From: Streptomyces sp. NBC_01233
Lineage (GTDB): Bacteria; Actinomycetota; Actinomycetes; Streptomycetales; Streptomycetaceae
Length of the DNA: 64,000 nt
Assembly: GCF_035989305.1 (NCBI RefSeq)
Contig: NZ_CP108514.1
Location: forward strand, 2,037,501-2,101,500
Direction of reading: 5' to 3'
Position numbers and translations under genes: made by a program. Positions within the stretch are counted from its first letter, which is position 1; each line of letters starts with the position of its first letter. Below the pieces are notes generated by a model. It did no database searches. It was given only the letters and a program-made list of their open reading frames with translations, and was not told the DNA's origin. Positions 8,587-17,244 of this stretch are shown one piece after another.

Positions 8587-9171
8587 TCAAACACTTCTGG
8601 CGGCCGAGTCCGTCAGCTCCTGGCGGAATTTTCCGTCGTTCCAGCGCCACTTGGCGAGCTGCTTCTTGTCGGGGCAGCAGCGCGGCACCTCGGGTGCGGA
8701 GTAGCCGAGGAGGTCCGCGGTGACGGTGCGGTCGCGCACGGTGAGTTCCGTGGCGGTCTGGCGTTGTCCGGCGTCGAGGAGGGTGGCGACGACGCGGGGG
8801 CGGGCGCCTTCGGTGCGGTCCTGGACGAGGACGTAGATCGCGTGGGGCGGGGTGCCCGAGCCGGCTTCACAGCGGACGGCGGCCACGGTCTCGGGGCGGC
8901 CGTCCCCGTCGAGGTCGCCCTGGGCGGTGGCCGTGACGGCCTGCGGGGCGCCCTTGCAGTCGAGGGGGTAGGTGACCGCCGCGGCGTCGGGAGTGGCGGC
9001 CTGGGGGCCGTTCGCGGTGGGGTCCGGCGTGGCGGCGGGGGTGCCGGTGGCCGGCTGTACGAGTCCCGCGGTGGCTATGACGGCGGCCATGGCGAGCCAG
9101 TGGAGGGGCCTGGCCATGCTGTGCGCCAGGGTGTCCGGGGTCGGCGTCAGCTCGGCGGGGCTGTGCAGCAC
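8587..9171 (-). CDS. Secreted protein with an FG-GAP-like DxDxDG segment
   Basis: 194 residues from GTG 9171, with AGGAGA 8 bp upstream; ATG 9117 (MARPLHWLAMAA) is the alternative. The hydrophobic segment WLAMAAVIATAGLV, with small residues after it, acts as an export signal in either case. The mature part starts in an Ala/Thr/Pro-rich linker, then TYPLDCKGAPQAVTATAQGDLDGDGRPETVAAVRC, a calcium-binding-like DLDGDG repeat, and later a CCPDKKQ motif. Function unknown. Its stop lies 4 bp past the converging ferredoxin stop. Confidence 0.7.
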   Translation of the reverse strand: MLHSPAELTPTPDTLAHSMARPLHWLAMAAVIATAGLVQPATGTPAATPDPTANGPQAATPDAAAVTYPLDCKGAPQAVTATAQGDLDGDGRPETVAAVRCEAGSGTPPHAIYVLVQDRTEGARPRVVATLLDAGQRQTATELTVRDRTVTADLLGYSAPEVPRCCPDKKQLAKWRWNDGKFRQELTDSAARSV

Positions 9172-9322
9172 GCGGGGTGTCTCCTGTGCGAAGGGTGACG
9201 GGGAGCCAGCATCGTGCCATACCTCACACGGAGGTGGAACGGCCGGGTCCGGTCCCGTTGGATCCGGTGCGGTGTGACCGCGCGCGGGCCGGACCGGACG
9301 GGGTCGGCACGGGGGCAACGAA

Positions 9323-9376
9323 AAGGCGCTGTGGTGCAGTTCCCGGTTGGCCGGGGGAACTGCGCCACAGCGCCTT
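9323..9376 (-). terminator. Strong hairpin terminator after trmI
   Basis: 22-bp arms (9323-9344 and 9355-9376) pair with a single G-T exception around a 10-nt loop. On the minus strand the stem ends in GCGCCTTTT. It lies 21 bp past the trmI stop, before the upstream region of the secreted-protein gene. Confidence 0.8.
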
Positions 9377-9397
9377 CGTGTTGGGTCGGCGGTGCGG

Positions 9398-10294
9398 TTA
9401 CGCGGAGCGGTCGCTGCCGGGCCCGTCGTAGTCCTCGCCGTAGGCGCCCTTGGCGGGTCGGCGGCGGCGCATGGGGGGCTCGACGCCGTCCGCGAGGCGG
9501 CGGGCGGTGACGAGGAAGCCGGTGTGGCCGATCATGCGGTGGTCCGGGCGGACGGCCAGGCCTTCGACGTGCCAGTTGCGGATCATCGATTCCCAGGGCT
9601 GCGGCTCGGCGAAGCAGCCGATCTCGCGGATGGACTCGACGGTCTTGGACAGCTGGGTGGTGGTGGCCACGTAGCAGCAGAGGATGCCGCCGGGCACCAG
9701 GGCCTTGGAGACGGCCTCCAGGCATTCCCAGGGGGCGAGCATGTCGAGGATGACGCGGTCGACGTCCGTGTCGGACAGGTTGTCCTGGAGGTCTCCGACG
9801 GTCAGCTGCCAGGCCGGGTGGGGGCCGCCGAAGTAGCGTTCCACGTTGGCGGTGGCGATCTCGGCGAAGTCCGCGCGGCGCTCGTAGCTGTGGAGCATGC
9901 CCTGGTCGCCGATGGCGCGCAGCAGGAAGCTGCTCAGGGAGCCGGAGCCGACACCTGCTTCCACGACGCGGGCGCCGGGGAAGATGTCGGCGAAGGCCAG
10001 GATCTGGCCGGCGTCCTTCGGGTAGACCACGGCGGCGCCGCGGGGCATGGACAGGACATAGTCGGGGAGCAGGGGACGCAGCGCGAGGTAGGCGACGTTG
10101 CCCGTGGTACGGACAACACTGCCCTCGGGGGCACCGATCAGCTCGTCGTGGGGGAAGGAACCCTTGTGGGTGTGGAAATTCTTCCCGGCTTCGAGCGTGA
10201 ACGTGTAGTGGCGGCCCTTGGGGTCGGTGAGCTGAACCTGGTCCCCGACCTCGAAGGGCCCGCGTCGGCGGGCGGCACCGGTCGGTTCGGACAT
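9398..10294 (-). CDS. trmI: tRNA (adenine-58-N1)-methyltransferase TrmI
   Basis: 298 residues. The N-terminal part, RRRGPFEVGDQVQLTDPKGRHYTFTLEAGKNFHTHKG, is the TrmI substrate/tetramer domain. The SAM-binding motif VVEAGVGSGS is at about 110-119, and LDMLAPWE is the catalytic Asp loop of class I MTases of this family. It modifies A58 in the tRNA T-loop. The basic C-terminal tail is common in actinomycetes. Follows the site-2 protease gene by 18 bp on the same strand. Confidence 0.93.
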   Translation of the reverse strand: MSEPTGAARRRGPFEVGDQVQLTDPKGRHYTFTLEAGKNFHTHKGSFPHDELIGAPEGSVVRTTGNVAYLALRPLLPDYVLSMPRGAAVVYPKDAGQILAFADIFPGARVVEAGVGSGSLSSFLLRAIGDQGMLHSYERRADFAEIATANVERYFGGPHPAWQLTVGDLQDNLSDTDVDRVILDMLAPWECLEAVSKALVPGGILCCYVATTTQLSKTVESIREIGCFAEPQPWESMIRNWHVEGLAVRPDHRMIGHTGFLVTARRLADGVEPPMRRRRPAKGAYGEDYDGPGSDRSA

Positions 10295-10312
10295 GTGACC
10301 AGTGTATTGGCT

Positions 10313-11512
10313 TCAGGACTGGGGCCGTGCCATGGCCTTCACGAAGGCCTTTTCGACGTCGAGGGTGGACAGGACGCCGTAGATGGCGCCGCCGGGTTCG
10401 AGGACGAGGTACTCGGTGGCGGGGGTGGCGCGGAGGCGGTCGAGGAGTTCTTCGCCGGTGAGTTCCGCGGAAACCTTCATGCCGTCGGTGAGGTCCTGGG
10501 CGAGGGTGCTGACGGCGACCCAGGGGCGGCGGTGTTCGGGGACGGAGGCGATGGCGCTCTCGCGGACGATGGCGGTGGGGTCGCCGTGGCCGTCGATGAC
10601 GACGAGGGCGCGGGCGCCGGCTTCGTTGGCCCGGCGCAGGGCTTCGGAGAGGGGGGTGGCGTTCTCGACGGGGATGGCGCGCCGGGTGAGGGTGCGGGCG
10701 CGCAGTTCGGGGAGGTGTTCGCGCAGGCGGGCCATGCGCAGGCTGTTGCCGGCTCCGGTCCAGATGATGGCGGCGAGGATGGCGGCGAGCAGCGCGTCCA
10801 TGACGGTGTCCATGCCGCCGATCTCCTGGGTGCGGTTGCCGAGGAGTCCGGTGTGGGTGAGCAGGGGCAGGCCGAGGAGGACGGCGACGGCGAGGCCGCG
10901 GCCGACCCAGGCGGCGGCGACGGTGCCGGCCATGGGTTTTCCGGTGATGCCCCAGATGACGGCGCGGAGCATGCGGCCGCCGTCGAGGGGGAGGCCGGGG
11001 AGCAGGTTGAAGGCGGCGACGAGGAGGTTGGAGATCATCAGGCCGGCGAGGAGGACGCCGGGGACGCTGGCGGGGTCGACGGCTTTCATGCCGAGGTAGA
11101 AGGCTCCGGAGAGCAGGAGGGAGAGGAGGGGGCCGACGAAGGCGAGGACGAATTCGCGGCCGGGGGTCTCGGATTCCTTTTCGATCTCGGAGACTCCGCC
11201 GAAGAACTGGAGCTGGATGCGGCGCACGGGGAGTTTGAAGCGGAGGGCGGCGATGGTGTGCGCGAGCTCGTGGACCAGGACGGAGGCGTAGAAGGCGACG
11301 GCGAAGAAGAGGGAGACGAGGTAGCGGACGGGTCCGAGGTCGGGCAGGACGCGGTCGAGCTGGTCGCCGAAGACCCAGGTGATGAGGGCGGCGACGAGGA
11401 ACCAGCTGGGCGAGACGTAGACGGGCACGCCGAAGGGGCGGCCCATGAGGAGTCCGCCGCCCGGTCCGGAGCGCCGGCCCGCGCGCTCGCCGGTTTCGTC
11501 GGTGTCTGCCAC
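10313..11512 (-). CDS. Site-2-type intramembrane metalloprotease (M50) with CBS pair
   Basis: 399 residues from GTG 11512, with AAGGA 5 bp upstream; longer open sequence upstream is not supported. Several membrane segments; the zinc motif HELAH (81-85) and LPLDGGR (174-180) supply the third ligand, as in S2P family III. The C-terminal region (about 265-399) resembles paired CBS domains (RRAIPVENATPLSEALRRANEAGARALVVID; later ATEYLVLEPGGAIYGVLSTLDVEKA), which may sense nucleotides. Its substrate, possibly an anti-sigma factor, cannot be told. Divergent from the RecB-like gene. Confidence 0.88.
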   Translation of the reverse strand: MADTDETGERAGRRSGPGGGLLMGRPFGVPVYVSPSWFLVAALITWVFGDQLDRVLPDLGPVRYLVSLFFAVAFYASVLVHELAHTIAALRFKLPVRRIQLQFFGGVSEIEKESETPGREFVLAFVGPLLSLLLSGAFYLGMKAVDPASVPGVLLAGLMISNLLVAAFNLLPGLPLDGGRMLRAVIWGITGKPMAGTVAAAWVGRGLAVAVLLGLPLLTHTGLLGNRTQEIGGMDTVMDALLAAILAAIIWTGAGNSLRMARLREHLPELRARTLTRRAIPVENATPLSEALRRANEAGARALVVIDGHGDPTAIVRESAIASVPEHRRPWVAVSTLAQDLTDGMKVSAELTGEELLDRLRATPATEYLVLEPGGAIYGVLSTLDVEKAFVKAMARPQS

Positions 11513-11681
11513 GGCTGTCCTTCGTTCCTCGGGGTCCTCCCGGACGGAGTCCGGGGGATCGGTGTTTCCAGTGTGGTCCGCAGTGCGTAAGCGGGCTGTG
11601 ATGCTCCGATCATGCAGTGCGAGGGGGTCCGTCGTCGATGGTATGCGCGTGCTGTCGGTGGCGGGTCGTAGGGTTTTGTCC

Positions 11682-12602
11682 ATGACGACGAGCCCGGGTG
11701 CTGTGCCAGGCGCAGCCGATGCCGCGACACCGAGCGCTGTGGCGCCCGCTTCGCTCTCCCCTTCGCGGGCGAGCGATTTCATGCAGTGCCCGCTGTTGTA
11801 CCGGTTCCGGGTGATCGACAAGCTGCCGGAGAAGCCCAGTGCGGCGGCTACCCGCGGGACGCTGGTGCATGCGGTGCTGGAGCGGCTTTTCGATCATCCG
11901 GCGGCGGAGCGGACGGCTCCGCGGGCGAAGGCGTTGGTCCCGGGGCAGTGGGACCGGTTGTTGGAGGCGAAGCCGGAGCTGACGGAGCTGTTCCCGGAGG
12001 GTGACGAGGGGGCGGGGCTGGCCCGGTGGCTGACGGAGGCGGAGGCGCTGGTCGAGCGCTGGTTCACGCTGGAGGACCCGACGCGGTTGGAGCCGGTGGA
12101 GCGGGAGTTCTTCGTGGAGACGGAGCTGGAGTCGGGGCTCCGGTTGCGGGGGATCATCGACCGGGTGGACGTGGCGCCGACGGGTGAGGTGCGGATCGTC
12201 GACTACAAGACGGGCAAGGCGCCGCGGCCGGAGTATGCCGAGGGCGCGTTGTTCCAGATGAAGTTCTACGCGCTGGTGGTGTGGCGGCTGAAGCGGGTGG
12301 TGCCGCGGCGGCTGCAGCTGGTGTATCTGGGCAGTGGGGACGTGTTGACGTACGACCCGGTGGTGGCGGACCTGGAGCGGGTGGAGCGCAAGCTGCTCGC
12401 GCTGTGGGAGGCGATCCGGGAGGCGACGGAGTCGGGTGAGTGGCGGCCGCGGCCGACGAAGTTGTGCGGCTGGTGTGATCATCAGGCGGTGTGTCCGGAG
12501 TTCGGGGGGACTCCCCCGCCGTATCCGCTGGTGATCTCCCCCGGCCACCGCCGGGAGGTGCCCCCGGCGCGGCCGGGGTCGGAGCGCCCGGCGGAATCAT
12601 GA
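11682..12602 (+). CDS. RecB/Cas4-like PD-(D/E)XK exonuclease with Fe-S cysteines
   Basis: 306 residues from ATG 11682. LSPSRASDFMQCPLLYRF (Cys36) at the N-terminus and KLCGWCDHQAVCPEF near the C-terminus give four cysteines that could hold a [4Fe-4S] cluster, as in AddB and Cas4. Nuclease motifs: HAVLERLF (His), IIDRVD (Asp), VRIVDYKTGK (Asp/Lys). A stand-alone nuclease of this type is common in Streptomyces. No CRISPR array or cas gene is present, so a DNA repair/end-processing role is more likely. An in-frame ATG at 11643 is an alternative start. Confidence 0.88.
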   Translation: MTTSPGAVPGAADAATPSAVAPASLSPSRASDFMQCPLLYRFRVIDKLPEKPSAAATRGTLVHAVLERLFDHPAAERTAPRAKALVPGQWDRLLEAKPELTELFPEGDEGAGLARWLTEAEALVERWFTLEDPTRLEPVEREFFVETELESGLRLRGIIDRVDVAPTGEVRIVDYKTGKAPRPEYAEGALFQMKFYALVVWRLKRVVPRRLQLVYLGSGDVLTYDPVVADLERVERKLLALWEAIREATESGEWRPRPTKLCGWCDHQAVCPEFGGTPPPYPLVISPGHRREVPPARPGSERPAES

Positions 12603-12666
12603 TCGTCGGATCAGGGCAGAATGGACGGGCCCGCCGTAGCCGTCCGACGAATACGAGGTAGACCCC

Positions 12667-13338
12667 GTGGCCATCCGCGTCCTGCTGGTCGACGACCAGC
12701 CACTTCTGCGCACCGGTTTCCGGATGATCCTGGAGGCCGAGGAGGACCTGGCGGTGGTCGGTGAGGCCGGGGACGGTCTGCAGGCGCTGGACCAGGTGCG
12801 GGCGCTGCAGCCCGATGTGGTGCTGATGGACATCCGGATGCCGCGGATGGACGGGGTGGAGGCGACCCGGCAGATCACCGGTCCGGGCCGGGACGGGCCG
12901 GCGAAGGTGCTGGTGCTCACGACGTTCGATCTGGACGAGTACGTGGTGGAGGCGCTGCGGGCGGGGGCGAGCGGGTTCCTGCTCAAGGACGCGCCGGCCG
13001 TGGAGCTGGTGCAGGCGATCCGGGTGGTGGCGGGCGGTGAGGCGATGCTCGCGCCGAGCATCACGCGGCGGCTGTTGGACAAGTACGCGGGGCATCTGCC
13101 GTCGGGTGAGGACAGCGTCCCGGACGCGCTGGGGACGCTGACCGAGCGTGAGGTCGAGGTGCTGAAGCTGGTGGCCCGGGGGCTGTCGAACGCGGAGATC
13201 GCGGCGGACCTGTTCGTGAGCGAGACGACGGTCAAGACGCATGTGGGGCACGTGCTGACGAAGCTGGGGCTGCGCGACCGGGTCCAGGCGGCCGTCTACG
13301 CGTACGAGAGCGGTCTGGTGCGTCCCGGCGCCCAGTAG
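12667..13338 (+). CDS. NarL/LuxR-family response regulator (orphan)
   Basis: 223 residues from GTG. The receiver domain (1-120) has the acidic pair D9/D10, phospho-acceptor Asp55 (VVLMDIRMP) and Lys in LLKDAP. A LuxR-type HTH (about 157-212, LTEREVEVLKLVARGLSNAEIAADLFVSETTVKTHV) follows. No histidine kinase gene is adjacent, so the partner kinase is elsewhere or phosphorylation is atypical. It lies about 65 bp after the nuclease gene and ends in a strong bidirectional terminator. Confidence 0.93.
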   Translation: MAIRVLLVDDQPLLRTGFRMILEAEEDLAVVGEAGDGLQALDQVRALQPDVVLMDIRMPRMDGVEATRQITGPGRDGPAKVLVLTTFDLDEYVVEALRAGASGFLLKDAPAVELVQAIRVVAGGEAMLAPSITRRLLDKYAGHLPSGEDSVPDALGTLTEREVEVLKLVARGLSNAEIAADLFVSETTVKTHVGHVLTKLGLRDRVQAAVYAYESGLVRPGAQ

Positions 13339-13355
13339 TGGCGTCGGGGACGCGA

Positions 13356-13392
13356 ACGGGCCGGCAGCCGCGTGGTGCGGCTGCCGGCCCGT
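13356..13392. terminator. Bidirectional hairpin terminator
   Basis: 16-bp perfect arms (13356-13371 and 13377-13392) around GTGGT, between the convergent response-regulator and solute-binding-protein genes. Confidence 0.85.
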
Positions 13393-13412
13393 TGTGCGTG
13401 GCCCGGTCGGGG

Positions 13413-14996
13413 TCAGCCCTTGCTGATCTCCCAGAAGCGGAAGACGGTCGAGGCGTCGAGGGACCACTGGAGGCCGCTCACGTTCTGGCGGGTGACGGCG
13501 TACTGCTTGCCCTGCCAGAGCGGGAGGATCGGGAGCTCGTCGGCGACGATGTCCTGGAGCCGGTTGTAGTCCGTGTTGGCCGCGGTGCGGTCGGACTTGG
13601 CGGAGGTCGACGGGATGATCGTCCCGGTGATCTCCTTGTTCTCGTAGTTGTTGTGCAGGACGTTGTCCGGGCCGAAGAACGGCTGCGTGAAGTTGTCGGC
13701 GTCCGGGTAGTCGGGCACCCAGCCCTTCACGTAGACGCCGTACTTGCCGTCCTGGATGTCCTTCTCGTACTGCTCGAACTCGACGGACTTGACGTCGGCG
13801 TCGAAGAGTCCGCTCTCGTTGAGCTGCTTGGCGATGACCTCGAACTGCTGGTCGGTCGAGGGGCCGTAGCGGGACGGGGTGGAGTACAGGGTCAGCTTGA
13901 CCTTGCCGTTGATGCCGGCGGCCTTGAGGGCGGCCTTGGCCTTCTCGGGCTGGGGGCTGCCGCCGTAGCGGTCGAAGAACGGGGTGGTGTGGCCGGCGAT
14001 GCCGGTGGGGACGATGGAGTAGAGCGCGGTGGCGGTGCCCGCGTACACGTCCCGGACGAGCGCCTCGCGGTCCACGAGGTAGGCGATGGCCTTGCGGACG
14101 GGCAGCTTGCCGACGACGGGGTCGTTGACGTTGAAGACCATGTGCTCGACTTCGGCGCCGGTGCCCTGGACGACGTCGACCTTGTTGTCGCCGGTCTTGG
14201 TCGAGGCGAGGGCGGCGATGTCCTTGGCGGCGAGGCCGCGGAACGCGAAGTCCACGTCCCCGCTCTCCAGGACCTTCTTGAGGCCGCTCTGGTCGCCGTT
14301 GAAGAACTTCAGCGTGACGCCGGTGTTCTTGGCCTTGGCCTTGCCGCTGTAGGACTCGTTGACCGAGAAGGTGGCGCTCTTCTCGCTGAACGAGTCGAGC
14401 TTGTAGACGCCTGAGCCGATCGTCTTGTTGTCCGTGCGCAGCTTGTCGGCCGGGTACTCGCTGTGGTCGACGATGGAGCCGGCACCGGACGCGATCTTGC
14501 TGGGGAAGGTCGCGTCGGAGGTCTTGAGGCGGAAGATGACGGTCTTGTCGTCGGGGGCGTCGATGCCCGCGATCGACGAGAGCATCACGGCCGGGCCGTT
14601 CTCGTCGTTGATCTTCAGCGTGCGCTCGAAGGAGAACTTGACGTCCTTCGAGGTGAGGCTGTGGCCGTTGCTGAACTTCAGGCCGGCCCGCAGGGTGCAC
14701 TTGTAGAGCTTGCTGTCCGCGCCCTCGAAGCTGCAGGACTGCGCGGCGTCGGGCTCGGGGGTGGTACCGCCCTTGGGGAAGCTCAGCAGCGACTGGAAGA
14801 CGTTGTTGAAGAGCAGCCAGGAGCCCGGGTCGTAGCCCGAGGCCGGGTCGGTGGACTTCACCTTGTCGGATATGCCCATGACCACGCCCTTGCCGCTGCC
14901 GGCATTGGAGCCATCGGTCGAACCGCAACCGCTGAGCAGCGCGGCGGCGGTGGCTGCGCCGAGCGGAGCCGCCAGCCACTGGTTACGTCGATTCAC
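13413..14996 (-). CDS. Peptide-type ABC transporter substrate-binding lipoprotein (SBP family 5)
   Basis: 527 residues from GTG 14996, preceded by GAAGGAC. The lipoprotein signal ends LLSGC, with Cys as the lipidated residue. The mature part follows family-5 solute-binding proteins: VKSTDPASGYD, then FSNGHSLTSKDVKFSFERTLKI, KAIAYLVDREALVRDV and a C-terminal LPILPLWQGKQYAV. Likely binds oligopeptides at the outer membrane face. No permease or ATPase gene is adjacent. It is paralogous to, and 70 bp downstream of, the next lipoprotein gene. Confidence 0.9.
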   Translation of the reverse strand: MNRRNQWLAAPLGAATAAALLSGCGSTDGSNAGSGKGVVMGISDKVKSTDPASGYDPGSWLLFNNVFQSLLSFPKGGTTPEPDAAQSCSFEGADSKLYKCTLRAGLKFSNGHSLTSKDVKFSFERTLKINDENGPAVMLSSIAGIDAPDDKTVIFRLKTSDATFPSKIASGAGSIVDHSEYPADKLRTDNKTIGSGVYKLDSFSEKSATFSVNESYSGKAKAKNTGVTLKFFNGDQSGLKKVLESGDVDFAFRGLAAKDIAALASTKTGDNKVDVVQGTGAEVEHMVFNVNDPVVGKLPVRKAIAYLVDREALVRDVYAGTATALYSIVPTGIAGHTTPFFDRYGGSPQPEKAKAALKAAGINGKVKLTLYSTPSRYGPSTDQQFEVIAKQLNESGLFDADVKSVEFEQYEKDIQDGKYGVYVKGWVPDYPDADNFTQPFFGPDNVLHNNYENKEITGTIIPSTSAKSDRTAANTDYNRLQDIVADELPILPLWQGKQYAVTRQNVSGLQWSLDASTVFRFWEISKG

Positions 14997-15066
14997 GCGA
15001 ACGTCCTTCACAGTCGAACTGTTTCGTTGCCCGGCTCGCGACACCCGCTGCCGGTCGTTGCCTTGC

Positions 15067-16671
15067 TCAGCCGCTTACGCCGCGGCCGAGCTCCCACAGC
15101 TGGAGGTCGGAGATGGCGTTGACCGACCACTCCACCCCGGTGATCCCGTCGCGTGCGGCGACGTACTGCTTGCCCTGCCACAGGGGCAGGACGGGCACGT
15201 CCTCGGCGACGATGTCCTGTATCTCCGTGATCGCGGGCACGGCGACGCCTCGGTCGGCCGCGCGCCGCGATTCGGGGATGAGCCTGGTGCGCACCGCGTT
15301 GTTGGCGTACGGCGTGCCCAGGAAGTTGTCCTGCTCCAGGAACGGAGCGAGGAAGTTGTCGGCGTCCGCGTAGTCGGGGAACCAGCCGAGCCCGTAGGCG
15401 GCGTGGTCGCCCTTCTTCTGCGCGGGACGGAATTCGGCCCACTCGCTGCCCTGGACGGTGATGTCGAAGAGCTGGGTGGAGTTGAGCTGGGCCTTGAGGG
15501 CCTCGAACTCGGCGGCCGTGCCGTCGCCGTAGTGGTCGTTGGTGTAGTGCAGGGTCAGCTTGACCGGGGTCTTGATCCCGGCTTCCTTCAGCAGGGTGGC
15601 GGCCTTGGCCGTGTTGGCCTCGCCGTACTTGTTGTAGAAGGAGTTGACGTGGCCGGTCACGGTGGTGGGGACCAGCGAGTAGAGCGGCTGCGCGGACTTG
15701 CCGTAGACCTTGGAGATCAGGGCGCCGCGGTCGACGGCGGCGGCGAGGGCCTGGCGCACGGCCTTGTCCTTGACGACCGGCGCCTCGGTGTTGAAGCCGA
15801 TGTAGCGGATCTCCAGGCCGGGCATCGGGACGAGCTTGACGCCCTTGGGCGGCTGGGCGGAGAACTCGGCGATCTGGGCGGGCGACAGGGTGCGGGAGAC
15901 CATGTGGATCTTCCCGTCGGTGAGCGCCTTGCCCATGGCCGGGGAGCCGGGGAAGGTGCGCAGTTCGACCTTGTCGTTCTGCAGCTTGATGTCGCCCTTG
16001 TAGTTCGGGTTCTTGCTGAAGACGGCGCGGACGAGCCGGTTGTCCTTGACTTCGGCCTTCATCGTGTACGGGCCGGAGCCGTCCACGGAGAAGCCCTCGC
16101 GGAGCTTCTTGGCGTCGTAGTTCTTCTCGCTGACGATGCCGGCGGCGGGGGTGGAGAGCTTGTACGGGAAGGTCGCGTCCGGGGTCTTCAGGTGGAAGAC
16201 GACCGTGTCCGCGCCCTTGACCTCGACGTTGCCGAGGGTGGAGAGCAGCGAGGACGGGCCGTTCTCGTCCTTGATGGCGAGGACGCGGTCGATGGAGAAC
16301 TTGACGTCCTTGGCGGTGATCGGGTCACCACTGGCGAACTTGAGGCCGGGGCGCAGGGTGCAGCGGTAGCTCTCGTTGCCGGCGTCGGTGAAGCGGCAGG
16401 CGGAGGCCGCTTCGGGGACGGGCTGGCCGCCGCCGCGCGGGGTGTGCATCAGCGTCTGGACGGTCTGGCGCAGGACGTTCCAGGCGCCGGCGTCGTAGGC
16501 GTAGGCCGGGTCGAAGGGGGCGGGAGCGAAGTCTGCGGCCTCGAACCGGTCGGTGGTCCCGACGACGATCGCTCCGGATCCTGCTCCTCCGCCGCTCGCG
16601 CTGCCGCATGCGGCGAGCACGGGGGTGAGCAGTCCGGCCGCGGCCGTCAGCACCATGGTCTTGCGGTTCAT
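15067..16671 (-). CDS. Second peptide-type substrate-binding lipoprotein (SBP family 5)
   Basis: 534 residues from ATG 16671; AGGGAG lies about 12 bp upstream. Lipobox LAAC in MNRKTMVLTAAAGLLTPVLAAC. Same fold landmarks as its neighbour: FASGDPITAKDVKFSIDRVLAIKDENGPSSLL, AVRQALAAAVDRGALISKV, and VLPLWQGKQYVAARDGITGVEWSV. The shared landmarks indicate tandem duplication followed by divergence. The pair probably shares a distant importer, or binds ligands for signalling. Confidence 0.9.
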   Translation of the reverse strand: MNRKTMVLTAAAGLLTPVLAACGSASGGGAGSGAIVVGTTDRFEAADFAPAPFDPAYAYDAGAWNVLRQTVQTLMHTPRGGGQPVPEAASACRFTDAGNESYRCTLRPGLKFASGDPITAKDVKFSIDRVLAIKDENGPSSLLSTLGNVEVKGADTVVFHLKTPDATFPYKLSTPAAGIVSEKNYDAKKLREGFSVDGSGPYTMKAEVKDNRLVRAVFSKNPNYKGDIKLQNDKVELRTFPGSPAMGKALTDGKIHMVSRTLSPAQIAEFSAQPPKGVKLVPMPGLEIRYIGFNTEAPVVKDKAVRQALAAAVDRGALISKVYGKSAQPLYSLVPTTVTGHVNSFYNKYGEANTAKAATLLKEAGIKTPVKLTLHYTNDHYGDGTAAEFEALKAQLNSTQLFDITVQGSEWAEFRPAQKKGDHAAYGLGWFPDYADADNFLAPFLEQDNFLGTPYANNAVRTRLIPESRRAADRGVAVPAITEIQDIVAEDVPVLPLWQGKQYVAARDGITGVEWSVNAISDLQLWELGRGVSG

Positions 16672-17024
16672 GCTGGAAGTACTCCCTGTAACCGGCACTT
16701 GCTCAAAGCGGCGTAGAGGGCACTTCGCGGCGGTCGCCCGTTCAGGGCGGAACGATCGGGCCGGTGTAGTGACGATCGGTCCACGCGGTCCCGGCACAGG
16801 GGTGTGCGTCCGGGACGGCAGAGGTGCGGCGTAGTGCCCGCGTTGACAGTAGTGGCCCGGGACGGGATGGCTGGAACTGGCCGGACTTGGGATGTAATCG
16901 CACCGTGATGGGAGCGAACTGCCTGTTCATGCGCAGGGGTGCGCAGATTCGGTCAGTGGCTGATCAATCCGGACACAAGGGAAGGTAAAGGGGCCCCCAG
17001 ACAGGCCCATGGGAGGTTTGACGC
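16672..17024. other. Intergenic region upstream of the lipoprotein pair
   Basis: No gene is recognised on either strand. It should contain the promoter of the leftward lipoprotein genes. No repeat or convincing promoter hexamer pair was found; the right-hand end carries the ribosome site of the short ORF at 17025. Confidence 0.4.
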
Positions 17025-17090
17025 GTGACCAAGCTCACTCTGAGCAACCGCCCTGGAGGGGGATGGAATTTCAGCCTCCGGGGCCTGTGA
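17025..17090 (+). CDS. Possible 21-residue peptide ORF with a strong ribosome site
   Basis: GTG at 17025 follows GGGAGG by about 8 bp. It reads VTKLTLSNRPGGGWNFSLRGL then TGA. A 7-bp hairpin with a 3-nt loop (ACGGAAG at 17090-17096, CTTCCGT at 17100-17106) begins on the last base of the stop codon. No rightward gene follows before the leftward HAD gene, so a leader-peptide role is not obvious. Could be a stand-alone micropeptide or chance. Confidence 0.3.
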   Translation: MTKLTLSNRPGGGWNFSLRGL

Positions 17091-17244
17091 CGGAAGATCC
17101 TTCCGTAGGACCTCCATCCCGCAGGCGTTCCGTTCGGTACGGAGCGTGCTCGGGTTGTGTCGGTCCGTGTCGGCGCCTGCGTATGCGTGCCGAGGTTGCC
17201 GTGGGTAACCGGGGGGGTGCCTCGAGGGTGCGGCGGGTGCCCGC

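Noticed and set aside
9347..11590. 747-codon plus-strand frame opposite trmI and the site-2 protease
   Set aside because: Repetitive Gly/Glu/Val composition from antisense codons; TrmI and M50 motifs lie on the other strand.
11682..12602. Cas4 of a CRISPR system
   Set aside because: Cas4-like motifs are present, but no array, cas1 or cas2 occurs; stand-alone RecB-like nucleases are common in Streptomyces.
12154..14979. 941-codon minus-strand frame over the nuclease, response regulator and lipoprotein genes
   Set aside because: Arg/Pro/His-rich translation typical of a wrong frame; covers genes with recognised domains.
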